Assembly (NCBI GenBank): GCA_964409335.1
Contig: CAYPCW010000001.1
Location: 46,761 to 110,760, forward strand
Source: JABMOW01 sp964409335
GTDB lineage: Bacteria > Fidelibacterota > Marinisomatia > SCGC-AAA003-L08 > JACNLC01
Direction of reading: 5' to 3'
DNA: 64,000 nucleotides
The translations under genes were made by a program, and so were the position numbers. Under the pieces are notes generated by a model. That model made no database searches. It was not told the origin of the DNA and saw only the letters and a list, made by a program, of their open reading frames with translations. Positions 54,977 through 64,000 of this stretch are shown piece after piece; the first letter of the stretch is position 1; each line of letters starts with the position of its first letter.

Positions 54977-56462
54977 AAATCCATGTTACCTGTAGATAAT
55001 TCATGGGTTCAATGGGAAGAATAGCCGGAGATACCGTACTGCCTGGCACAGTGAACTGAATCATATTAAAACTGAGCTCAAACCGGTCAAAAACAAGACC
55101 GAAGGACGCATTTAAAGATGTGTGCTCCATTTCATCATCAAGTATGATTATAACCGGTCGGGGGTGCAATAGATCAAACGCTTTATGTCCCATGGATTTT
55201 ATATAGACACCCTTCAATTGGATGAATGGTTTGTAAGGTTTATGTTTCAGGGATGGCGCAATCCTGATTGTAAACTGAGAATGATTCGAGAAAAGGCTGG
55301 AATCTGCTGAATTGACCGTCGATCCTGCGGAGAATAATATCCATGGTAAGGTCAGGCTAACTGATGGATTGACCGACCAGAAATGATCACCCTCAAACTG
55401 GATGAAATGAATTGTAATATCTGACTGACCCCCCCCTGTTCTCACGGCGATCCTTGCCCTGTTATCAAACCAGCCGGTGGGTCCGATGATTAAATCAGAC
55501 CGGCGGTACATGGTAAGCAAGTACTTATGGGATATATCCATAGATAAAATACCAGTTGAATTTCGGTATCCAAATTCGATTTTGAATTTGGAATTATCCG
55601 TATATCGCAACCCTGCAGAAATATCAGTAAATTCAGACAGATGCCATTCCAGACCGGAATAAACGGATGAATAATTCAGGCGTTCGGTGCTCACATCCTG
55701 ATATTGATACTCTGTTTCCTTAGCTTCCATCTGAATTTGATAATCCAGTTTAGGGTTGATCAGAATACGGTTTTTTGTGGAAAACCACCTATTTAAAATG
55801 CGGATATTATTCAAATACAGGTTCCACCCATCGTTGCTCGCTTTTGTAATCTGCTGGGCTGTATTGACTTCGGAATCAAAATTCGGATGATGATAACGGT
55901 AGGTCCCTCCAATAGCGTAAGATTCGATATTCCGGTTAAAGTATGAGAATATAAATATTGGCAAACCTGTGTTTTCCCGGTGATACAGCCAATCAAATTC
56001 AAACTCGTGCTGATTCAGATGGCGATTGATCCCTAGCATATAATTTTGGAGCACATTTTCAGATGATGTGCCATCGGGACCCAGGTGAGAGTATTTCCCC
56101 GGGAAAGATCTGCCAACACCGGCAGATTCAATGGAATTTCCGTTCTCGTCCGTAGATAACATCCCCAATTGGAGTTGCCGATACCGGTAATCGCCCTGAT
56201 TCCATTTAAAATAGGTCGTGAGCAATGAATCGGACTTAAAATCTGGAAGGATATCCTTGATCCTAAAACTGCCAACCGGGATGCCGAAGTTTCCATCGAT
56301 TCGCAGGGAGCGGTAATGCCAGTCATCTAAAATATAGGGGTTGGAACCGGAGATGATAAAAGTGGATTGCCCAAGTTGATCAGGATTTACTTCCAATGGA
56401 TGATCTTCAAACTGAGCCAGGGTAATGGAAAATAGAACAAATATCAGGTGAAATATTTTCAT
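54966..56462 (-). CDS. Uncharacterised outer-membrane beta-barrel protein
   Basis: 498 residues from the ATG at 56462, giving MKIFHLIFVLFSITLAQ as signal peptide; a TTG eight codons earlier is less likely. The mature protein is a long series of amphipathic strands rich in Tyr, Trp and Asp/Asn, without POTRA, plug or enzyme motifs. No known family is recognised. It lies head to tail with the small membrane protein gene upstream and converges on the BtuG-like gene, so a link to the B12 locus is possible by position only. Confidence 0.6.
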   Translation of the reverse strand: MKIFHLIFVLFSITLAQFEDHPLEVNPDQLGQSTFIISGSNPYILDDWHYRSLRIDGNFGIPVGSFRIKDILPDFKSDSLLTTYFKWNQGDYRYRQLQLGMLSTDENGNSIESAGVGRSFPGKYSHLGPDGTSSENVLQNYMLGINRHLNQHEFEFDWLYHRENTGLPIFIFSYFNRNIESYAIGGTYRYHHPNFDSEVNTAQQITKASNDGWNLYLNNIRILNRWFSTKNRILINPKLDYQIQMEAKETEYQYQDVSTERLNYSSVYSGLEWHLSEFTDISAGLRYTDNSKFKIEFGYRNSTGILSMDISHKYLLTMYRRSDLIIGPTGWFDNRARIAVRTGGGQSDITIHFIQFEGDHFWSVNPSVSLTLPWILFSAGSTVNSADSSLFSNHSQFTIRIAPSLKHKPYKPFIQLKGVYIKSMGHKAFDLLHPRPVIIILDDEMEHTSLNASFGLVFDRFELSFNMIQFTVPGSTVSPAILPIEPMNYLQVTWIFTD

Positions 56463-56559
56463 GACCGGAAGCCCGATGATGAACAAAATAGTCTGAATAT
56501 TGAACGATCGGAGATGGAATTTTCCGGAAATTTAAGCTTGCAATTTGCCCCTTATCCGG

Positions 56560-57096
56560 TTAATTCTGTTCATGGGTATGAGGCGTAAACCGAATTGAAG
56601 GGATTTTTCGTCGCATCACTTCGTATCCCCCAAAGAGTAAACCGGAGTACAGGATTGTGCCGCCGAGGGTATTCATAAAAAAAGGTATTCCGTCTATGTA
56701 GCAAAGCACTAATCCGTTCATGGTCAATGGGTGTCCATATCCGCCACCGGTGATCCAGACTCCAAAATTGGTCGCTAAAAAGAAAAGTATTGACCCGATG
56801 ACAGAGCCTCCGAGAACAGTGGATATTTTTACTTTACCGGATATTAGAATTCCCACAAGAACGACGAAAATAAGCGAACCATATACCCACACCATTGTGG
56901 TGTGCAGTCCCAAAAAGATATCCGAAATAAACATGATTGAGAATGGGATAAGAAAAGCAAAAATCCTGCGGTTGATGGTAGCGCCGGCAAATAATCCCAC
57001 CCCGATGACCGGCGTAAAATTTGGCGGATGAGGAATAAATCTGGAGAGTATTGTAAACAGAATTAAAAGTATAATGGATATAGTGCGTGGTTTCAT
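56560..57096 (-). CDS. Small polytopic membrane protein (DUF6580-like, ECF S-component-like)
   Basis: 178 residues, five or six membrane segments, with FTPVIGVGLFAGATINRR and a conserved FGVWITGGGYGHPLTMNGLVLCY-type loop (quoted as GVWITGGGYGHP). I place it in DUF6580 from memory of its pattern. The size and topology fit the substrate-binding S-components of ECF transporters, and it lies near the B12 locus. Transport of a cobalamin-related compound is inference only. It starts 95 bases after the YhaM-like gene's stop. Confidence 0.6.
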   Translation of the reverse strand: MKPRTISIILLILFTILSRFIPHPPNFTPVIGVGLFAGATINRRIFAFLIPFSIMFISDIFLGLHTTMVWVYGSLIFVVLVGILISGKVKISTVLGGSVIGSILFFLATNFGVWITGGGYGHPLTMNGLVLCYIDGIPFFMNTLGGTILYSGLLFGGYEVMRRKIPSIRFTPHTHEQN

Positions 57097-57191
57097 TAGG
57101 TTGACTTTCCTTTAGTTTTGTCTGGTAAAATTTAAAGAGAATATTGGTTTGGCTCTAACGTTAAAATGGGGATTGCTTTCTGAAGGTGAAA

Positions 57192-58148
57192 TTATTTACC
57201 CTTCCACAACTCGGTCCGGAAATAATTCCGGCTGTCCGTCCAATTGCCTGAATCCAGATCTTGCTTTATAGACCTTTTCATCATATCAATTTTCCCATCC
57301 AGTTCATCGATATAGTGAACCAGAAGCGCTTCCGGAAATTTAGGAACAATGGGTGACCCCTTCGGCGGGACTCCCTGATGAGATAAAATGATATGTTGGA
57401 TTTTAAATTTGTCGTTTTCCGGAAAGTCATTTATCTTCCCCACCTCTTCGCTGACAATGTCCCGTCCGAGGATGATATGCCCTTCGAAATATCCATCGTC
57501 AGTTGAAGTAAAATTGAGATCATCTTTCATCCCCCTGACTTTTCCGATGTCATGTAATAATGCACCGCAGATTATCAGGTCTCTGTTCAATTCCGGATAG
57601 TGATTGCTGACAGTCATGGCAAGTTCTCCGCAGGATACGATATGCTTTAGCAACCCTCCCCTCACCGGATGATGATAAGATATTGATCCGGGGAGAAATA
57701 GGATTTCAGACTTGTACCTGCTAAAGACGAGCTTGATCAGTTGCTTGTAATGCTTACTTTTAATTGATTTGATAACCGATCGCAACCGATCCTCCAGTTC
57801 GTCGATGGAATCCTCAATGGATGGTATTAGTTCATTTGGATTGAAACCATATTTACGGTATCGGTCTGAATCGGCTTTACTAATATGGGAGATCGTGAGT
57901 TGTAATTCATCCTGATATGTTGACGGGATTCCCTTCACCGCCACAGGATCACCCTTTGAGAAGAGGTCGATATATTTATCCGTCATGTCCCACAATTTCG
58001 CAATCGTTCTCCCCGAGTCATCCTGTAGAGTGAGATCGATATAAAGATCACCTGATTTTGTTTTTCGAATGTGTTTTTCGATGCAGAGAAAAAAACCCTG
58101 GATTTTCTTACCGGGAGTGAAATTCACAATTTTAGTTATTTTCATCAT
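57192..58148 (-). CDS. YhaM-like 3'-5' exoribonuclease (OB fold plus HD domain)
   Basis: 318 residues, the usual YhaM size. The N-terminal OB-fold (about 1-90, GRTIAKLWD) is followed by an HD phosphohydrolase domain with HHPVRGGLLKHIVSC and the HD pair in GALLHDIGKVRG. Metal-binding His residues also lie in ILSHQGVPPKGSP. YhaM degrades single-stranded nucleic acids from the 3' end. It may form one transcript with the membrane protein downstream. Confidence 0.88.
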   Translation of the reverse strand: MMKITKIVNFTPGKKIQGFFLCIEKHIRKTKSGDLYIDLTLQDDSGRTIAKLWDMTDKYIDLFSKGDPVAVKGIPSTYQDELQLTISHISKADSDRYRKYGFNPNELIPSIEDSIDELEDRLRSVIKSIKSKHYKQLIKLVFSRYKSEILFLPGSISYHHPVRGGLLKHIVSCGELAMTVSNHYPELNRDLIICGALLHDIGKVRGMKDDLNFTSTDDGYFEGHIILGRDIVSEEVGKINDFPENDKFKIQHIILSHQGVPPKGSPIVPKFPEALLVHYIDELDGKIDMMKRSIKQDLDSGNWTDSRNYFRTELWKGK

Positions 58149-58236
58149 GGATGAAAATACAACCGTTACAATTATCTATACTATCGATTTATTAATGATG
58201 CCAAATAAAAACGTGGGTCCCGGTACCCCGGTTTTA

Positions 58237-59943
58237 TCAAATCTTTTTATATGGAATATAATCCGGGTGATACATTTTCTTTCGAACGAACGAAAGTAAA
58301 TCTTTCGGCCTTTCAATCGTCGCGATACCTTCTTCAAAGGCAACATTACATACTACCGCAGCAATTTTCGCGGATATCTCCCGTATTTTATCTATTTTAG
58401 GATATACATTCGATCGATCCAATTCTTCTTGTGGAACCATTTCAGCCAACAATTTTGCAGCAGCATAAAACATGGAATCTGTCACTCTTGAGGCCTTAGT
58501 CAGAGAAGCTCCAAGTCCTACCCCGGGAAAGATGTACATGTTATTTCCCTGTCCGGGGATCAATGTTTTTCCATTGATTAGAACTGGATCGAATGGGCTT
58601 CCGCTGGCAAATATCGCTTTCCCGTTCGTCCATTCGTAGGCTTGGCGGGCGGTACATTCTGCCTTTGAGGTGGGATTTGATAACGCAAAGATGATGGGAC
58701 GTTCAGAATAGGACATCATATTCCCGATGACTTCCTCAGTGAATGCCCCTGATTGTCCGCTCAATCCCATCAGAATGGTCGGTTTTGCGCTCTTGATCAC
58801 ATCATTCAAACTGTCGATTGGAGCATCATTACGGGCAAAAGGAATTTTATGAGGTGCAAGTGTATCCCCACGTTGTGTGGAAACCAGCCCCTTAGAATCC
58901 ACAAACCAAAACTGCCCCCGTGCCTGTTCTATAGAAGAGTCTTCCCCCACCATCGCAGCGGCAATCATGTTGGCAATACCGATCCCTGCGGAGCCTGCAC
59001 CTAAAAATACAATTCTCTGATCCTTTAATTTTTGACCCGTAATTTTCAATGAACCAAAAATTCCTGCCAGTGCAACCGCTCCCGTACCCTGTATGTCATC
59101 GTTGAAACATAAAATTTTATTCCTGTATTTCTCTAATAATGCAAAGGCATGGTCATTTGTAAAATCTTCAAATTGGATCAACGCCATTGGCCATCTATTG
59201 TGGGCTGCTTGAACAAATTCGTCTACCATCTCATAATATTCATCCCCGGAAAGCCGGTGATGCCCTTCACCTAAATACAATGGGTCTTTGCGCAGGGTTT
59301 CATTATTGGTACCGGTATCCAACATTACCGGTAACGTTTTACTTGGATATATCCCTGCACATGCCACATACAGCGCTAATTTACCGATAGGAATCCCCAT
59401 TCCGTTGGTTCCCAAATCTCCAAGTCCCAAAATTCTGCTTCCATCGGTCACTACAATAATATCAATCTCATCCTTTTCCCAGTTTTGAGCCATTTCTCTA
59501 AATCGACCCCGGTTCCGTGTAGAAAAATACATCCCCCGGGCACGACGGTAAATGTGACCAAATTGTTGACATGCCTGACCGACAACAGGCGTATAAACGA
59601 TGGGAGTCAGTTCCACGAGATTCCTGAGAAGAAATCGATAATATAAGGTTTCATTCCGGTCGTGTAGTGCTTCAAGAAATATGTATTTTTCCAGTTCATC
59701 CGTAAACCGTCTGTAGTTTTCATAAATCCGTCGCATTTGATCATCGATATTGACAACCTTCGGGGGGACCAATCCCAATAAACCCAGATTCTCTCGCTCT
59801 GCCTCCGAAAAACCGGTACCCTTATTCAGTAGCGGATCATGTATCAAATCCACCCCGGTTTTATGAACGTACATCAATGGATTTTCCAAATCATCAACCT
59901 CATACCGGTTTACCGGTTTTGCGGAAGCCTTATAATCTGCCAT
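58237..59943 (-). CDS. maeA: NAD-dependent malic enzyme
   Basis: 568 residues, the long malic-enzyme form. The malic domain has YTPVVGQACQQFGHIYR and the substrate-site VVTDGSRILGLGDLG. The NAD domain has a Rossmann motif in VFLGAGSAGIGIANM. The C-terminus includes ALSNPTSKAECT. It decarboxylates malate to pyruvate and NADH. It diverges from citrate synthase across a 273-base AT-rich region. Confidence 0.95.
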   Translation of the reverse strand: MADYKASAKPVNRYEVDDLENPLMYVHKTGVDLIHDPLLNKGTGFSEAERENLGLLGLVPPKVVNIDDQMRRIYENYRRFTDELEKYIFLEALHDRNETLYYRFLLRNLVELTPIVYTPVVGQACQQFGHIYRRARGMYFSTRNRGRFREMAQNWEKDEIDIIVVTDGSRILGLGDLGTNGMGIPIGKLALYVACAGIYPSKTLPVMLDTGTNNETLRKDPLYLGEGHHRLSGDEYYEMVDEFVQAAHNRWPMALIQFEDFTNDHAFALLEKYRNKILCFNDDIQGTGAVALAGIFGSLKITGQKLKDQRIVFLGAGSAGIGIANMIAAAMVGEDSSIEQARGQFWFVDSKGLVSTQRGDTLAPHKIPFARNDAPIDSLNDVIKSAKPTILMGLSGQSGAFTEEVIGNMMSYSERPIIFALSNPTSKAECTARQAYEWTNGKAIFASGSPFDPVLINGKTLIPGQGNNMYIFPGVGLGASLTKASRVTDSMFYAAAKLLAEMVPQEELDRSNVYPKIDKIREISAKIAAVVCNVAFEEGIATIERPKDLLSFVRKKMYHPDYIPYKKI

Positions 59944-60216
59944 TTTGCTCCTGAATATTAAATATTTTTTTTTCCGAACAATGAAATTTACACCTTTTGC
60001 ATCGATTGTATTTTAAATACCAGATAATTTTGTATTATTTTATTTTTTTGAATTCTCATCAGGGAAAATGTGATTATATCATGTTGAATAAACAGTTTAA
60101 AATAAAAAAAAGAAATAGCATTGTTATGGTATAAAATTTTAAATTTAGACACGTGTTTCTGATAAAAAAATGATTCTACATATCTGTATTTATATATAAA
60201 TTAATGGGGGTTTTAA
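59944..60216. other. AT-rich divergent promoter region (maeA / gltA)
   Basis: 273 bases, strikingly AT-rich. It contains a short palindrome ACACGTGT at 60149-60156 and many A/T runs. A strong ribosome-binding site GGGGG lies six bases before the gltA ATG. No ORF, tRNA or clear terminator is seen; promoters for both genes are expected here. Confidence 0.6.
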
Positions 60217-61485
60217 ATGTCTGCTAAACTTGTTATCGATGATAAAACCATTGAATTAAACGTTATCAAAGGTTCTGAACATGAACATGCAATCGATGTC
60301 ACTACACTCCGAAATTCTACCGGGTATATTACCCTTGATCCGGGGTATGGTAATACTGGTTCCTGCAAGAGTTCTATTACGTTTATTGATGGTGAAAAAG
60401 GGATATTGCGTTATCGCGGCTTTCCGATTGAAGAGCTTGCAGAAAGCGCTACCTTCCCTGAAGTTATGTATTTGTTAATATATGGCAAATTACCTGATGA
60501 AAAAGAACTTTCCAAATTCAATCATGATCTGACTTACCATAGCATGATCCATGAGGACATGAAGCGGTTTTTTGATGGATATCCCAGAGACGCTCACCCG
60601 ATGGGTGTGCTGGCCTCAATGGTTGCTGCACTTTCCACATTCTATCCTGAAAAAACACAGGAAGACGTGGATAAGAATGTCATCCGGATATTGGCTAAAA
60701 TGAAAACGCTGGCAGCGTTTGCTTTTAAAAAGACGATCGGTCAGCCATTTATTTATCCCCAAAACAATATGACATTTGAAGAAAATTTCATCAATATGAT
60801 GTTTGCCGTCCCTTGTGAACCTTATGTTATCGATCCCATTGTAACAGATGCGCTTCGGTTGTTGTTAATCCTGCATGCGGATCATGAACAGAACTGTTCG
60901 ACATCAACCGTGAGAATGGTTGGTAGCAGTCAGGCAAACCTGTTCATTTCAATATCCGCCGGAATTGCTGCTTTGTGGGGTCCATTGCATGGTGGCGCTA
61001 ATCAACGGGTGATCGAAATGCTGACCCGGATAGATGCCGATGGTGGCGACTTCAAAAAGTACGTAAATATGGCCAAGGATAAATCTTCAGGATTCAAATT
61101 GATGGGATTTGGTCACAGAGTCTATAAAAACTTTGATCCCAGGGCAAAAATTCTAAAGGCAGCTTCTGATAAATTATTGAATAAACTCGGAGTTACCGAT
61201 CCATTACTGCAAATTGCCAAAGAATTAGAGGAAATTGCGCTGAAAGATCCATTCTTCATTGAACGAAAACTGTACCCGAACGTAGATTTCTATTCCGGCA
61301 TTATTTACCAGGCACTGAATATCCCTACCCGGATGTTCACGGTCATGTTTGCCCTGGGAAGATTGCCCGGCTGGATTGCACATTGGATAGAGCTTCGGAA
61401 TGAACCGGGCAGCAGAATTTCCCGGCCACGGCAAATTTACACTGGTGAAAATGTCAGAAAATTTACTCCCATTGTTGAACGTTAA
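60217..61485 (+). CDS. gltA: Citrate synthase
   Basis: 422 residues, the hexameric type II form. The active-site His residues are in CSTSTVRMVGSS and GPLHGGANQRVIEML, and the Asp-containing loop is in MGFGHRVYKNFDPRA. It condenses acetyl-CoA and oxaloacetate in the TCA cycle. mdh follows by 18 bases, so the two enzymes of oxaloacetate use and supply are co-expressed. Confidence 0.97.
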   Translation: MSAKLVIDDKTIELNVIKGSEHEHAIDVTTLRNSTGYITLDPGYGNTGSCKSSITFIDGEKGILRYRGFPIEELAESATFPEVMYLLIYGKLPDEKELSKFNHDLTYHSMIHEDMKRFFDGYPRDAHPMGVLASMVAALSTFYPEKTQEDVDKNVIRILAKMKTLAAFAFKKTIGQPFIYPQNNMTFEENFINMMFAVPCEPYVIDPIVTDALRLLLILHADHEQNCSTSTVRMVGSSQANLFISISAGIAALWGPLHGGANQRVIEMLTRIDADGGDFKKYVNMAKDKSSGFKLMGFGHRVYKNFDPRAKILKAASDKLLNKLGVTDPLLQIAKELEEIALKDPFFIERKLYPNVDFYSGIIYQALNIPTRMFTVMFALGRLPGWIAHWIELRNEPGSRISRPRQIYTGENVRKFTPIVER

Positions 61486-61503
61486 CCAGAGTTGGAGACT
61501 TAA

Positions 61504-62439
61504 ATGGCTAGACCTAAAATATCATTAATCGGCGGTGGACAAATAGGTGGAAACTTGGCGTTGATCGCCGCTCAAAAAGAATTAGGCGATATTGTGATTT
61601 TTGACATTCCTCAGGCTGAAGGAATGACCCGGGGAAAAGCGCTTGATATCTCACATCTTCTCCCTCATGATGGATATGACTCATCTCTTTTGGGAACCAG
61701 TAATTACGAAGATATCAAAGAATCTGATGTAATCATCATCACAGCCGGTGTCCCGCGGAAACCCGGGATGAACCGGGAAGACCTTCTCGGGATTAACCTG
61801 AAGATCATTACCGATGTTGCCAATCATGTCAAACAATATGCGCCCAATGCATTTGTGATCGTGGTATCCAATCCTTTGGATGCTATCGTGTACGCCTTCT
61901 ATAAAATATCAGGCTTCTCAAAGCAGAAAGTAGTGGGAATGGCCGGAGCGTTGGATACCAGCCGCTTTCGATCATTTATTGCTACAGAACTTAATGTATC
62001 TTCACAGGATGTGCACTGCATCGTCATGGGAGGACATGGGGACACCATGGTGCCGATCATACGCTCTGCCACGGTTGGCGGCATACCGGTAACGGACCTG
62101 ATTTCTGAAGACCGACTTGAAGAAATCGTCAACCGTACCCGGTTTGCCGGAGGCGAAATCGTCAAACTGTTCGGAAATGGTTCCGCATACTATGCCCCTG
62201 CACAGTCGGCAATTGAAATGGCGGAATCCTATCTGAAGGATAAGAAAAGAGTTATTCCCTGTGCCGCATTGTGCGAAGGTGAGTTTGGAATAAACGGGTA
62301 CTTTATCGGTGTGCCATCTGTTATCGGATCAGATGGTATTGAACGGATCATTGAATTTCAGTTAACGGATGTTGAAAAATCCACTCTGCAACACACCCTT
62401 GAAGCGGTGAAGAAGACGGTAGCTGAAACGAATCTGTAG
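61504..62439 (+). CDS. mdh: Malate dehydrogenase (LDH-like, MDH III type)
   Basis: 311 residues. The N-terminal Rossmann loop is GGGQIGGNLA and is followed by IVIFDIPQAEGM (Asp selecting NAD). The catalytic Arg set (VPRKPGMNRED) and catalytic His in VMGGHGDTMVPI are present. The sequence is of the LDH-like bacterial malate dehydrogenase family. It oxidises malate to oxaloacetate for the citrate synthase upstream. An intrinsic terminator follows. Confidence 0.96.
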   Translation: MARPKISLIGGGQIGGNLALIAAQKELGDIVIFDIPQAEGMTRGKALDISHLLPHDGYDSSLLGTSNYEDIKESDVIIITAGVPRKPGMNREDLLGINLKIITDVANHVKQYAPNAFVIVVSNPLDAIVYAFYKISGFSKQKVVGMAGALDTSRFRSFIATELNVSSQDVHCIVMGGHGDTMVPIIRSATVGGIPVTDLISEDRLEEIVNRTRFAGGEIVKLFGNGSAYYAPAQSAIEMAESYLKDKKRVIPCAALCEGEFGINGYFIGVPSVIGSDGIERIIEFQLTDVEKSTLQHTLEAVKKTVAETNL

Positions 62440-62456
62440 ATCTATTTTTTGAAAAT

Positions 62457-62486
62457 AAAAAAGGGCTGAATTTCCAGCCCTTTTTT
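62457..62486 (+). terminator. Intrinsic terminator after mdh
   Basis: A 12-base-pair stem (AAAAAAGGGCTG at 62457-62468 and its complement at 62475-62486) encloses a six-base loop and ends in six T residues. The A-run on the 5' side lets it also act on the opposite strand. Confidence 0.94.
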
Positions 62487-62581
62487 ATATTTCAAAAAAT
62501 TCAGAGTAGTTCGGAAAATTTTAGAGTTGATAAATTTCACCATACACGATCACCCCGATGATTGTTATTGGAAAGGTTATT

Positions 62582-63832
62582 ATGAACAGATTATTACAGG
62601 CGCTAAAAATGCTGGGACCCGGTTTACTCTTTGCTGGCGCTGCCATTGGTGTATCTCATTTGGTACAATCCACACGTGCGGGTGCAGACTTTGGATTTGC
62701 ACTGATCTGGTTGGTTCTTCTTACGAATTTTCTAAAATATCCATTCTTTGAATATTCACACAGATATACGGCAGCGACCGGTGAAAGCCTGTTGAACGGC
62801 TATAAAAGGATGGGGAGCTGGGCTATTATTTCATTCACGATTCTATCTCTGGTTTCATCCTTCATCACCATTTCCGCTATTGCTCTGGTCACCACGGGTT
62901 TAACTGAAAATTTATTCGGAACCGGATTATCGGTAATCCAATTGTGTACTATATTACTTGTACTTATCGTCGCAATTTTAGTGATTGGAAAGTATCGTCT
63001 CCTCGAAAACATGATGAAGGTGATGATTGTGATTTTAAGTATTACCACCGTAGTCGCGCTGGCGGCGGCAGTTCAGCATGGCTCAAATGTGAAACCCGGA
63101 TTCGTGCACCCGGATCTATTGACTACCGTGGGAATTGGCTTCATGCTGGCGCTTATGGGATGGATGCCCGCCCCCATTGAGGTATCAGTATGGCCCTCTC
63201 TGTGGACATTAGAACGGGAAAAAAATACCCGCCATACCGCATCATTGAAAGAATCATTGACTGACTTTTACATCGGTTATATCAGCGCTTCAGCATTAGC
63301 TGTAGTTTTTCTATCCCTCGGCGCTTTGGTCATGTATGGCACCGGGGAGACATTCTCAAACAGTGGAACCGTTTTCGCATCACAACTGGTACATTTATAT
63401 ACTCAATCTCTTGGTAAATGGAGTTTTATTTTCATATCAGTTGCCGCACTAATCACCATGTTTAGCACTTTGATTACCGTCCTTGACGCCTATCCCCGCG
63501 TGTTAAGCGGATGTGCCTCCCTTATTTTCGATCATCCGTTTTTCCAAAAAATGGGATATGCTTACTGGCTATGGGTTACACTGTTCACAATCGGTACCCT
63601 CTTAATTATTACTTTTTTTACAAGCAGCATGAAAAATCTGGTGGATATTGCCACTATTTTGGCATTTTTAACGGCGCCATTGTTCGCGTGGCTGAATTTA
63701 AGAACAGTCACCGGGAAAAACATCCCGACGGAATTCCAACCACCTTCTTGGTTAAAGGGTATCAGCTATGTTGGTTTTGTATATTTACTGGGATTTGGAG
63801 TTTATTATTTATACGTCCGGGTGATGTGGTAA
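62582..63832 (+). CDS. Divergent Nramp-family membrane transporter
   Basis: 416 residues from the ATG at 62582, preceded by AAAGG; an upstream ATG at 62558 has no ribosome-binding site. About 11 membrane segments in the Nramp (APC-fold) order begin with LLQALKMLGPGLLFAGAAIG. Where Nramp metal transporters have DPGN in TM1 this has GVSH, and the TM6 MPH motif is MPAP. Both metal-binding positions are therefore changed. The GAAIGVSHLVQSTRAGADFGF pattern is common in FCB bacteria. Substrate unknown. Confidence 0.85.
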   Translation: MNRLLQALKMLGPGLLFAGAAIGVSHLVQSTRAGADFGFALIWLVLLTNFLKYPFFEYSHRYTAATGESLLNGYKRMGSWAIISFTILSLVSSFITISAIALVTTGLTENLFGTGLSVIQLCTILLVLIVAILVIGKYRLLENMMKVMIVILSITTVVALAAAVQHGSNVKPGFVHPDLLTTVGIGFMLALMGWMPAPIEVSVWPSLWTLEREKNTRHTASLKESLTDFYIGYISASALAVVFLSLGALVMYGTGETFSNSGTVFASQLVHLYTQSLGKWSFIFISVAALITMFSTLITVLDAYPRVLSGCASLIFDHPFFQKMGYAYWLWVTLFTIGTLLIITFFTSSMKNLVDIATILAFLTAPLFAWLNLRTVTGKNIPTEFQPPSWLKGISYVGFVYLLGFGVYYLYVRVMW

Positions 63833-63883
63833 TGGTTTGAGTAAAAAAAGATTATATGACGAATATTTTATTTTAAATAATAA

Positions 63884-63917
63884 ACCCTGCAAATATATTA
63901 GATCCTCTCTGCAGGGT
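63884..63917 (+). terminator. Hairpin downstream of Nramp-like gene (possible terminator)
   Basis: An 8-base-pair inverted repeat (ACCCTGCA and TGCAGGGT) with an 18-base spacer. It lacks a T-run right after the stem, so termination is only possible. A second palindrome (GACACTA, two-base gap, TAGTGTC) follows at 63937-63952. Confidence 0.45.
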
Positions 63918-64000
63918 CTATCCGGATTGATTGAGGGACACTAAATAGTGTCTGTCTGTAATGTCTGAATATTGTCACGAATTACCCTAATTTTTTTTAT

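Noticed and set aside
1..64000. CRISPR arrays, insertion sequences, phage genes, rRNA or tRNA
   Set aside because: None was visible: no regularly spaced repeats, transposase-like frames, or tRNA T-loop patterns in the intergenic gaps.

Overview
The window is a dense, ordinary bacterial chromosome segment of moderate GC (about 40-45% by eye), almost entirely coding and mostly on the minus strand. Several features point to the FCB superphylum, and I favour Neomarinimicrobiota (Marinimicrobia/SAR406) at moderate confidence: a bifunctional FtcD, a bacterial geranylgeranylglyceryl-phosphate synthase, an archaeal-type (type II) GAPDH, a dockerin-tipped secreted beta-propeller beside a TonB receptor, an MCM-type mutase alpha subunit, a MoxR/DUF58/BatD-like cluster and a TamB/TamA pair. 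Membership is inferred from protein character; no rRNA is present.

Layout, left to right. 1-3042: partial mutL and ftcD. 3258-9788: a minus-strand run efp > accB > accC > gcvH > gcvPA > GGGP synthase > xerD-like > site-2 protease, with overlapping or touching genes. 10078-11691: a lone plus-strand PHP/DUF3604 protein. 11716-16245: Sua5, a small outer-membrane protein, BatD-like protein, DUF58, MoxR and a BamD-like lipoprotein. 16346-26397: tamA, tamB, a perfect intrinsic terminator, dnaK and clpC. 26407-29470: a LolCDE-type ABC transporter. 29492-33413: lysS, prfB (with a canonical +1 frameshift site), an SLBB protein and folP. 33410-37414: ftsH, hpt, tilS. 37411-41981: MBL hydrolase, type II GAPDH, a GCS2 ligase and methylmalonyl-CoA mutase alpha. 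41989-47708: dxs, pdxT, pdxS, ispH, dcd, nrnA. 47848-49903: a short cluster in which all three genes have altered or broken functional motifs. 49949-51217: trxB and trxA.

51470-54976 is the most interesting block. A cobalamin riboswitch with an apparent terminator expression platform precedes a BtuB-like TonB-dependent receptor, followed by a secreted beta-propeller of the YncE/DUF5074 (BtuG-like) type that ends in a dockerin module. Convergent to it lie an uncharacterised outer-membrane barrel and a small polytopic membrane protein. The B12 taken up could feed the adenosylcobalamin-dependent mutase at 40332-41981. 57192-58148 encodes a YhaM-type nuclease. 58237-62439 carries malic enzyme divergent from citrate synthase and malate dehydrogenase, closed by a strong terminator, followed by a divergent Nramp homologue lacking the family's metal-binding motifs.

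Points of biology to revisit: two genes whose conserved N-termini seem to need AUU or AUC starts (xerD-like and MBL), the prfB frameshift, archaeal-type lipid and glycolytic enzymes in a bacterium, an endonuclease III homologue with an intact iron-sulfur motif but no catalytic Lys or Asp, and the riboswitch-controlled B12 capture locus.
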